Below, piece after piece: positions 12,871 to 21,392 of a stretch of DNA of 64,000 nucleotides. The stretch lies in the NCBI GenBank assembly GCA_014529385.2, contig CM043960.1, forward strand, positions 121,615,543-121,679,542, read 5' to 3'. Below the pieces are notes generated by a model. It made no database searches, was not told where the DNA came from, and saw nothing but the letters and a program-made list of their open reading frames with translations. Source of the stretch: Adiantum capillus-veneris. Its lineage: Eukaryota; Streptophyta; Polypodiopsida; Polypodiales; Pteridaceae. Numbering within the stretch: position 1 is the stretch's first letter; each line of letters begins with the position of its first letter. Position numbers and translations under genes: made by a program.

Positions 12871-14368
12871 TGTAATGGAAATGTCTTATGAACTTTGAGA
12901 ATAGCGGAATTAGTAGAATTAGAGTGAGCATTTTTGTGAGACTACTTTAAGAACATAGAGGGTGAACTTAATGAGAGGTAGCAATATAACCATAGTACTT
13001 AATTAAGTTGGCATGAATAATAATTTTGCAAGAGGGAAAGTTTGTAGAACTTGACAACAGTTGACCGGATTTATGTGGAGCCAGTCCCTCCTCCAATAGA
13101 CTTTTGTATTATGGATTCTCCCATCAAGAGAGACCTAGTACAATACAATCTTTGTGTTCCTTGTGACCTAGGTGATGCAATGAAGATGGAAAGCTTCATG
13201 CATCACGAGCATAACATAGACTTTGTAGAAAGCATTAACCATCCCCAAACTCAGTCCCAAGGCCTCAAACACCTTCAAAGGTGGAGAGAGCTAGCGGGGA
13301 ATGAGGATAGGGAAGAAACATTCATAGGAGAAAGAAATAGTCCTCACTTATCATCACTCTTCTTGCTTAGCATACATAATAGCATAGTAATGAAGATGGA
13401 GAAGATGAAAAGCTTAAGCATTGGAGCATGGCTCTTGGTTGGATTTGCATTCCATAGCCAAGAGTGTTGGTGTAACTCTCAAATTCTCTACAAGCTTTGG
13501 AGAAGGAGATGGAGCTCTTGTACTTTGCACCTCACACAATGAGAGTGTGGGTGTGTGTGGGGGAGAGTATACCCCCCGAGCTAGCTCCCTCCTTGCTTTG
13601 GTTGACCCCTCTTCTAGCACTAGCTTGCACTTGATTGGAACTCCTCAAGCTTGGCCAATCACATGAGAAGTGCATATCAAGCAACAAGGGTAGCCTTGGG
13701 ATAAGTGACCCCCTTTGCCCTTTGAGAGAGAGGACTTGATAAATGCATACACAATTAATTAAATTAGCTAAATTATCATTGGACCCGTTGGGTGGCTAAC
13801 CAATAGGCTTTAGGCACACCATGAGGGCAACATGAAGAGGAACTTGACAAGTGTCCTAGTTGCTTTTTTTGTACCAAGCTTTCCTTGTGTGAGGGTGTGT
13901 GTGTTCTCTCTCTAGCTCCTACAAAGACGGCTCTCCCCCTCATGAGTAGGTATGTGCTTTGACTTTTTGAACACCTTAACCCCTCAAGCACCTTAGTCAT
14001 TAAGCACCACAAGCACCTTAGTCAGCAAGCATGAGAAGCACCTCAAGCACCTTAGTCAGCAAGCACAACAAGCACCTCAAGCTTGGACCAGGTTTCCACC
14101 TCAAGTACAACCCTAGCTTGCCTAAGGTCAAAGGACTTTTAACACCAACCTTTGGATGTCTTTAATGAAGCTAACCCTAAGGTATTTAAGCTCTATTAAC
14201 TAGCCTTGCTCCTTGACAGACCATCTCTCATATAACCCCTTTACCATTGGCCCTGTGTTGAGATAGATCTGTAAGCACATGTCTATATTCCGTTTATTCT
14301 CCCACATTAAATGATCAGTTTAATATGAGAAAATAATTTGGGTAGGTTAGAAATTAGATTTTATGACA
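12871..14368 (-). mobile_element. LTR copy 2 (5' LTR) of the iMet-primed non-autonomous family
   Basis: This 1.5-kb LTR runs from TGTAATGG to ...ttatgaca, in the same block order as copy 1 without the gag cassette. Shared landmarks include ttgacaacagttga, a tggctcttggttggatttgcat segment near 13430, and attaaatgatcagttta near 14305. The tail holds a run of short AGCACCTCAAGCACCTTAGT-like repeats at about 13965-14080. Confidence 0.6.
13970..14080. repeat. Short direct repeats (caagcaccttagtcagcaag)
   Basis: Variants of cctcaagcaccttagtca(g/t)caag recur four to five times in about 110 bp within LTR copy 2. LTR copy 1 lacks this expansion at the matching position. Confidence 0.75.
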
Positions 14369-14392
14369 CAAGGAGGGGGTGTGCTTGCCCGT

Positions 14393-14396
<4 letters not shown>

Positions 14397-14467
<71 letters not shown>
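14397..14467. repeat. (CT)n(CA)n microsatellite between LTR copy 2 and an inverted LTR piece
   Basis: About 48 bp of CT is followed by about 22 bp of CA. It sits exactly at the junction where LTR orientation flips. Confidence 0.97.
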
Positions 14468-15130
14468 TCATTCTCATAGTGTGTTGTGCAAGAACATCAT
14501 CTCCTTCTCCAAGATTGAGAAGCGGAGAGCCTACACCAACAACTCTTGGCTATAAAATGCAAATCCAACCAAGAGCCATGCTCCAAAGTGCATGCTTTCC
14601 ATCTCCTTCATCTTTATTACTATGCTATTATGCTATGGTAAACAACAAGAGTAATATCAAGTGAGGAGTCTATGTCTTTCTCGTATGTTACTTCTTCTTC
14701 CTCTTCCCTACCCTCATCCTCTGCTAGCTCTCTCCACCTTCGAAGTTGTTTGAGGTTTTGGGACTAAGGTCGGGGACAAGTTAATACTTTGGTAAGATAA
14801 AAGGGCATAATCTTGGTGCATGAAGCTTTCCATCTTCATTGCACCAACAAAATCTCAAGGAACACAAATCTTGTATTGTACCAAGTCTCTCTACATGGGA
14901 GAATCTATAATACAAAAGTCTTTTGGAGGGGGGACCGGCTCCAAGTAAATCCGGTCCTCAACCATTGTCAATTTCTCTAATCCTTTCTCTTTCTCTTTTA
15001 CAAGTATTGTTCATGCCAAGCTAATTAGGTGTAATGTTCATTTTGCTACTTTTAATCAAGTACTCTTCTTTTGCTGCTTAAAGAACCCTCTTAAAGGAAA
15101 TGTTCATTATGGTAATATAAATTCCTCTAC
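14468..15130 (+). mobile_element. Inverted partial copy of the same LTR
   Basis: The sequence is the reverse complement of the central part of the LTRs at 9359-9951, 11077-11662 and 13040-13570. Examples are ccaacaactcttggcta, gcaaatccaaccaagagcca, ctagctctctccaccttc, gaatctataatacaaaagtc and aaatccggtcctcaac. It breaks off near 15130. Together with copy 2 it makes a large inverted repeat around the microsatellite at 14397-14467. Confidence 0.85.
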
Positions 15131-15164
15131 TATCCATGTCATAGTCATATTCCAAAACATGGTG

Positions 15165-15535
15165 GATGCAAAATGGCATGTGAGGACCTCCCTCACCTAT
15201 TCAAGGACTGTCCGGCTATCAGTGGCCTGGCAGAGAAAATTTGCAAGTGGGCCTAGAGGACATGGAGAATAGGTTTCTTCAAGAATGACTTGTTCGTGGA
15301 GGGATGAGGATGAAAAGCCAAACTCTTCTGATATGCACACAAATTGTCAGATTTTTCTACTTTAAGGATATATGGAATGCCAAGAACCTTAGAGTGTTTG
15401 AGAATGCTTTGGTAAGTGCTAGCTTCAAGGAGATCATCCTTGAAAGCAAGGAATTGATTATCTCCATTAGTAAAAGGAAGGCCTTGGACAAATGGTATTG
15501 GGCAATCAATGCTGCTCTAGAACTAACCTGATGAG
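15165..15535 (+). pseudogene. LINE 3'-end fragment (zf-RVT tail)
   Basis: The translation shows CKMACEDLPHLFKDCP, then stops, then a reopened frame (15304-15531) with DIWNAKNLRVFENA and KALDKWYWAINAAL. This Cys/His motif followed by W-x-x-RN-x-x-x-F text is characteristic of the region after the reverse transcriptase in plant LINEs. No reverse transcriptase core is present, consistent with 5' truncation. It is unrelated in detail to the LINE at 2.7-7.2 kb. Confidence 0.55.
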
Positions 15536-15777
15536 GGGTAGTAGGTGGCCGTTGTGAGAAGCCTAGTTGCTGACCATTGTAATTTGATATCTCTTATGGC
15601 TTGACATGAGCTTGAGGTGTCTCTATACATTATTTTGGTGAATGCAATACATCTACTCCCTATTGTTTGGGGGGGAAAAAAAAGATTGTCATGGACAATT
15701 GATATGGCAAGGGTAGAGAATGCCATAGTTTAATTGCAATATCACATATAACACTTGTTTTCATAATATAGTATATT

Positions 15778-15886
15778 GAGTTGCCTCAACATTATATCAC
15801 ACGGGCAGTTCAAATTGGATCAATGGTGGAGGTAAAAATCGGGGCAAGGGGACTGTGTATATGTGGTGGTTGGGAGGGGGGGGGGG

Positions 15887-15938
<52 letters not shown>

Positions 15939-16205
15939 ATGCCCTTTTTGCATTTGTGAGAGTCGAAAGGGGTTTAACATCCACACTATCTCACATGGGC
16001 AGCTTCAAATGGGATCTACGGTTGGGAAGATTTGGGTTGTCTGATGCACATTTGTAAATTCGGGGTGAAAAGTAAAGTTGGGTAGGCTTGTAAATTCAAG
16101 GTGGGATGTGCCCAAGGTCTTGAACCTATGACCTCCTTGCAGGAGACACGTGCTCTAACCATTGATCCCATTTGAAGATGCTCGTGTGATATATTAATGA
16201 GGCTT
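15778..16205. repeat. SINE-like cluster with three related ends, one inverted
   Basis: The text tatcacacgggcagttcaaattggatcaatgg-like occurs at about 15793-15826 (plus), as a variant at about 15985-16022 (plus), and as its reverse complement at about 16160-16205. The outermost copies also share gcctca/tgaggc ends, giving a terminal inverted-repeat look. A G-run and (GA)n tract lies at about 15878-15936 between the first two. Confidence 0.65.
16103..16170 (-). repeat. tRNA-like SINE head (not a functional tRNA)
   Basis: The minus strand reads tgggatcaatggttagagca (D-arm and A-box-like), then a potential anticodon arm (tctcctgcaaggagg), then ggttcaagacc (B-box-like) and a closing catccca that can pair with the start. 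It has the order and about the length (68 nt) of a tRNA. The anticodon loop is ambiguous and D-arm pairing poor, so a tRNA-derived SINE head is more likely than a gene. Confidence 0.5.
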
Positions 16206-16370
16206 AAATTAGTCTTTGGAGAATGATGACTTAAAATATTTGTCTAGTAGGATGATGGAAGAACAAGGATGAACTTCTCCTCACATATCACTTGCACCCC
16301 TGGGAACTCACACTCATCCAAAACTGGATTGCCCTATTCCTGCCAAGGGAGGCTTGGCACCTTTCAATAA

Positions 16371-16840
16371 TTGACCATGTTTCTATCAAGGCCTTTGGAT
16401 GGGTTGGTGGGTTCACCTTGTCCCACCCTCAACCCCCTCTTATCACTACCCTCCCTTCCCTTCACACCATCCTCAACAAGAGGTGGAGAGTGTCTTTGGA
16501 CAAAAGACATTGGTACTTCAAAATTTTCCAACATATGGGACCCAACCATTCACCCAAAGAAGTCTATCTTGCTGTGGTTGATCTTACACAAAGCCATATG
16601 GATAGGAGAGAGAAGCCTAGCAGCTGAACTATCTAATGGATTGTGCACAAGATGTAGACAGGAAGTAGAAACTATTCCCCACCACCACCTGTTTCTAAAT
16701 TGTCCTAGATGTAGGACCATCCTAGCGCCTCTGACAAGTGTCCTAGCCATTACCCCCTCTTGGAGACAATTCATCCTTGGAGACTCCATTAGATCTTATC
16801 CTCCTCCTGGAATAGAATTAAGGCTGAATTCTTTTGGATT
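16371..16840 (+). pseudogene. LINE-derived zf-RVT domain fragment
   Basis: The open frame contains FSNIWDPTIHPKKSILLWLI, then WIGERSLAAELSNGLCTRCR and HHHLFLNCPRC. This is the zinc-binding reverse-transcriptase-associated (zf-RVT) module found at the C-terminus of plant LINE ORF2. The real domain probably begins near 16490, and the frame upstream is unlikely to be genuine. It runs into a (GA)n tract at 16844-16894. It is a 5'-truncated LINE relic, not a host gene. Confidence 0.65.
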
Positions 16841-16843
<3 letters not shown>

Positions 16844-16898
<55 letters not shown>

Positions 16899-17227
16899 AA
16901 AGTGGTCTTAACAGACCCAAAGTATGAGAAACTTGTTTATTAGCTTTAACATGCAGGTGGTCCACACAACGCATTCTGAAGTCTCCAACTACAATGTGAG
17001 GAATCTCATCATCTGAGTCTTAGTCTTAGTGTCATAGACTCATTTTTGAAGGGTGACCCTTATCATTCATATGAAGGGTAAATTTTTAGCTATCCTTCAT
17101 TAAGCTATAGTAGCTTGCACGACCCGCCTACCAGTGGGTCTCGCTCGCTCTTACTATGACACAAATTAAATAAATTTAATGATACTTGTTTACATGATGT
17201 CAAATGCCGATTTATTCCACTCCATGT

Positions 17228-17265
<38 letters not shown>

Positions 17266-17392
17266 GGAGAGATTAAGTTTGGAGGGAGAAGATTATCGTG
17301 CGAGTTATTGTGCATTTTCACTTATGCTTGCAAATATTTCATACGGATAGTCCTTTCTCTCTCTACCTTCAATGAGAGAGAGAGAGAGAGAG

Positions 17393-17436
<44 letters not shown>

Positions 17437-17624
17437 CATCTGATTCACCAGTTTGTGTCTCGAAATTTTGCTCCAAAATAGAGAGAAATAGTGTAAAACC
17501 CCAAAAAACAATGTAATTTTAAAAAAATTCATCTTGGCAAATTCAAGAAAGGAATTCTGCGAGGAATTATGTATGTCTAAAAAAATTCAAGGAAGCGAGG
17601 AATAGTGTGGGTAGCAAGCTACAT

Positions 17625-17674
<50 letters not shown>

Positions 17675-18755
17675 ATCGCATGCTTCTCTCACTTTTGGCA
17701 TTTAGCCTTCATCTCGCAGATAGAGACACGTGCAAAGGGTTACTACCTCCGCCATATTATGTTAGTAGATAATAGTATAGATCTACCAGCATAGCCATGG
17801 CCCAATAGCCTATGTTTGCTATGCTGAGCTAGAACCAAAAAACCTGGCTCCTAAAGCGTCTTTGGACAGAAACTTAGCTAAGCATAGCAAAATTCTAAAG
17901 CAATGGGTGATTGCCATTGGCTAAAGTATGATTGAGCAGGTGGAATTATTCAACTCTTTGGAGCTTTGCAAAAATTGGGTCCTCATCTGCATCATCATCA
18001 CCAGTAGTGTCATCTTCCTCATCATTGCCCTCGTCTCACTGAGCAAAAATTAGAAGGGCTACTCACATCCTTTTTTTTGAAGGGTAAAAATATTTTTGCC
18101 CTTCATTGAAGGGTAAAAGTGCCTCCGAAGGGCGTCGAAGCCTTCAAAAATTAGCCTGATTCTGAGACATCGAAGCTTTGTACAAGTCATTGGATGAAGC
18201 CCAGAAACATTGCACAAGCAGTCCACCCTAATCCACATGGCGGTGGAAAAGTTGACCAGGATGATAGAGGCCACCTAGCTTGTCACCAGATCCATCAACC
18301 TGATGGAAGACATCCAAGAAACCATAGAAAGTCTGCCCTCCTCAATCCCAACTTATGAATCACCTCGCCTTTACCACTGGATCCAGTTCTGAAGGAAACG
18401 CGAGACTCTGAAAAAAAAAACACCTTGTGCAAGGCCTCCAGTCCTAAAGGAAACGCGAGACTCTGAAGCTCTTTGGCAATGGTTTCTCTTTCACGAGTTC
18501 GGCTGCTGGAGCTTCCCGCCATTGACCTTCAGTACATATTCTACATGGGTGCGACATTGACAAACATAGGCTTAACTTATTCCATGCCCGTAAGATGCAG
18601 GGCTGGCACAGAGCCCATTCTCTTTCATTGCATGTATACACTTAAGTCAAGGATGTGCAAGCTGTTACACTATTGGGACATCACCTAGCCCCCCATCACC
18701 AAACCAATGTGGGACGCTTGTATCGTTAACCAGGTCAAGTCTAATCGGTTGCGGA
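16844..18755. repeat. Gene-free stretch with GA/CT tracts and a palindrome
   Basis: Microsatellites lie at 16844-16894 (GA), 17228-17266 (GT then GA), 17374-17393 (GA) facing 17395-17432 (CT), and about 17629-17672 (CT). A 26-bp near-perfect palindrome, gaagggtaaaaa/tatttttgcccttc, sits at 18079-18104. The element ggaaacgcgagactctgaa is duplicated at about 18397 and 18449. No coding frame here has a recognisable motif. Confidence 0.8.
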
Positions 18756-21392
18756 ATGCTCTCTTACTCTTATCACAAAATGCAGGAGGCTTCTCTTTCT
18801 CCTAATGGGTATGCCCTTGTGTCACTTGTTAATGCATGTGCCGAGCTCAGAGATGTTAGTCAGGGCCAAGAACTCTATGCAGAAATTGCCCGAAAGGGCT
18901 TGTTGGTTAGTGATGTTTATGCCGGAAATACACTGGTCAACATGTATATTAAATGTGGCATGCTTGTCAGGGCACAAGAGGTTTTTGACAATCTTCATGT
19001 TCGTGATGTTGTGTCATGGACGTCAATTATAGGCGGGTATGCCGCACATGGATACGGGTGGGAAGCACTGAAGGTTTTTGAACACATGCAACAGGAAGAG
19101 GGATCACCCAACAATGTGACCTACGTTTGTGCCTTAAAAGCTTGTGGCATTATGGGACTCATGGGCATGGGGAAAGAGCTGCATGATAAAATTGAGAGAA
19201 AGGGAATGTTGTGGGAGGACCTTGCTGTTGGCAATGCACTGGTTGACATGTATGTCAAGGGCGGATTGTTGGCAGAGGGGCAGAAAGTGTTCGACAATAT
19301 GAAGGTCCACGACGGAATTTCATGGTCTGCATTGACTATGGGATACACCAAGTGCAAGGAGGGGGCTGCTGCCATGCAATGCTTCCGGCAAATGCAACTT
19401 GAAGGGTTAATGCCAGATAGAGTTGCATTTGTCTGTAGCTTAAAAGCATGTGGTCTCATAAAGAATATCAACATTGTTCAAGGATTACATTCAGTGATCA
19501 TCAGTTTAGGTTTATTGGAGAGGTACCCTGTTATCGGCAATGCTCTCATCGACGCATATGCTCATTGCGGGTCTCTGCAAGAAGCACAGAAGTTGTTCCA
19601 TAAGCTCCCAGTTCTGGACATTGTTTCCTGGAATACATTGGTAGATGGTTATGTAAGACAAGATTGTGGCAAGGAAGCCCTGTTCTGGACAGATAGAATG
19701 CAGCTTGAGGGCATGTATCCTGATGATGGGACATGGGTTTGTAGCCTGAAAGCTTGTGGTATAGCAGGGGCTGTTCAGAAGGGCAAGAACATACATGCAA
19801 CATTAGCATTGTCAGAATTGAAGCTAGTTGTTGGCAATGCCTTGGTTGATATGTACGCAAAGTGTGACTTGATTATGGATGCACACGTAGTGTTTGGTAA
19901 ACTAAAGGTCCGTGATGTTGTCTCATGGACAACCCTAATTTCTGGTTATGTCAACCACCAAGGTGCTGAAGAGGCATTGAAGTGTTTTGAACTAATGCAG
20001 GCTGATCATGTCGCCCCGAATGCTGCCACTTTTGCATGTGTTTTGAAAGCTTGTGGCCTTGTGAAAGCCACAACTAAGGGCATAGAAATTCATTGTGAAA
20101 GTGAGAGAAGGGGTCTTGTGGGTAAGGACATCGTGGTTGGCAATGCACTGGTTGACATGTACAGCAAATGTGGCATGCTCAAAGAAGCGGTTGAAGTCTT
20201 TGATAAGGTTCAAATCAAAGACGAAGCTTCATGGAATGCATTGATAGCTTTGTATGCAAACCATGGGCATGGAAGAGAAGTACTTGACTGTTTGACATGT
20301 ATGAGATTGGAGGGAGTTTATCCAAACTCCATCTCATTTATGTGCAGCTTAAAAGCCTGTGGCCGTTCGGGTATGGTTATTGAGGGAATAGAACTACATG
20401 CAGAGATAGCTCGAAATGGGCTACTTTTGACAGATGGTAGTGTAGGCAATGCATTGGTAGATATGTACATCAAGTGTGGTTTTCTCACAAGAGCAGAGGA
20501 TGCTTTCCATGAGCTACCATACAAAGACATACTTTCTTGGACTTCTCTAATTGCAGGATTTGTGCAGCATGAGTGCGGTCCAGAGGCGTTGCGCTGTTTT
20601 GATGAGATGCAATTGAAAGGACTGTCCCCCGATGCGGCTGCTTTTGTCTGTAGCCTAAAGGCTTGCAGAAGTGTTGGAGCCATAAGCAAAGGCAAGGAAA
20701 TACATATGGAAATTGCTAGACGTGGGTTGCTGGATGGAGACCTCCTTGTTGGCAATTCATTGATTGAAATGTACGCTTCTTGTGGCTCGCTAGCAATAGT
20801 GTTGGAAGTGTTTGATGAGCTTCAAGAACAAGACACAGTGTCATGGACTGCACTCATAGCAGGGTATGTTCAGCAAGGAGAGCTTGAGTGCGCAATTCAT
20901 GCCTTTGAGAAAATGAAACTAGCAGGGAAAATTCCAGATGCGGTTACCTTTCTATGGGTTCTAATTGGATGTTCTTATGCAGGTAAGGTTGAGATGGGCC
21001 AAACATATTTTAGGGCCATGCTTGAAGTCTATGGTATCAACCCAGGTATTCAGCACTACACGTGCGTTGCCGATCTCTTCTGTCGTATGGGCCTCATCGA
21101 CAGGGCAATAAGCTTTGTGGATAAATTGCCATTCGAATCTGATCCAGTGGTGTGGTATGTCCTGCTAGATGCTTGCCAAAAATTTGGCTATGTGGAGGCT
21201 TGCAGGAAAGCGTTTGAGTATTTAGTTCGTTTGGATGCAAAGGATGCCTCAGCTTATGTGTGTATGTGCAATATCTATGCAGGTGTAGAACTGAGGGAAG
21301 ATGTGAGCTCAAGCCAAGAAGAGGGAGAAAATGAGCACATGTGCTTCCAGGGAGTTGCTGGAGAGGGTGTGCTTGTTTCTAATTGGGACTGA
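18756..21392 (+). CDS. PLS-class pentatricopeptide repeat (PPR) protein, 878 aa
   Basis: PPR proteins bind organellar RNA one base per repeat; PLS-class members usually specify C-to-U editing sites in plastids or mitochondria. The single uninterrupted frame holds seven triplets of about 101-103 residues. Each has the hallmark (N/V)xLVxMYxKCG segment (NTLVNMY, then NALVDMY-type variants, to NSLIEMY) followed by VFDxxxxxDxxSWxxLIxGY. The C-terminal part (YFRAMLEVYGINPGIQHYTC to VVWYVLLDAC) is the E1-like region. It then diverges from the expected E2/E+/DYW sequence into EDVSSSQEEGENEHMCFQG and stops, so there is no DYW deaminase domain. The N-terminus starts inside a PPR motif (MQEASLSPNGYALVSLVNAC) with no obvious targeting peptide, and the frame is open further upstream, to at least about 18663. 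A 5' exon or truncation is therefore possible. Confidence 0.85.
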   Translation: MLSYSYHKMQEASLSPNGYALVSLVNACAELRDVSQGQELYAEIARKGLLVSDVYAGNTLVNMYIKCGMLVRAQEVFDNLHVRDVVSWTSIIGGYAAHGYGWEALKVFEHMQQEEGSPNNVTYVCALKACGIMGLMGMGKELHDKIERKGMLWEDLAVGNALVDMYVKGGLLAEGQKVFDNMKVHDGISWSALTMGYTKCKEGAAAMQCFRQMQLEGLMPDRVAFVCSLKACGLIKNINIVQGLHSVIISLGLLERYPVIGNALIDAYAHCGSLQEAQKLFHKLPVLDIVSWNTLVDGYVRQDCGKEALFWTDRMQLEGMYPDDGTWVCSLKACGIAGAVQKGKNIHATLALSELKLVVGNALVDMYAKCDLIMDAHVVFGKLKVRDVVSWTTLISGYVNHQGAEEALKCFELMQADHVAPNAATFACVLKACGLVKATTKGIEIHCESERRGLVGKDIVVGNALVDMYSKCGMLKEAVEVFDKVQIKDEASWNALIALYANHGHGREVLDCLTCMRLEGVYPNSISFMCSLKACGRSGMVIEGIELHAEIARNGLLLTDGSVGNALVDMYIKCGFLTRAEDAFHELPYKDILSWTSLIAGFVQHECGPEALRCFDEMQLKGLSPDAAAFVCSLKACRSVGAISKGKEIHMEIARRGLLDGDLLVGNSLIEMYASCGSLAIVLEVFDELQEQDTVSWTALIAGYVQQGELECAIHAFEKMKLAGKIPDAVTFLWVLIGCSYAGKVEMGQTYFRAMLEVYGINPGIQHYTCVADLFCRMGLIDRAISFVDKLPFESDPVVWYVLLDACQKFGYVEACRKAFEYLVRLDAKDASAYVCMCNIYAGVELREDVSSSQEEGENEHMCFQGVAGEGVLVSNWD

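Noticed and set aside
13051..13542. 163-aa plus-strand ORF
   Set aside because: It lies wholly within LTR copy 2, and related LTR blocks do not preserve the frame.
16103..16170. Functional tRNA gene
   Set aside because: D-arm and anticodon-loop geometry is poor, and the segment is embedded in a repeated SINE-like cluster.
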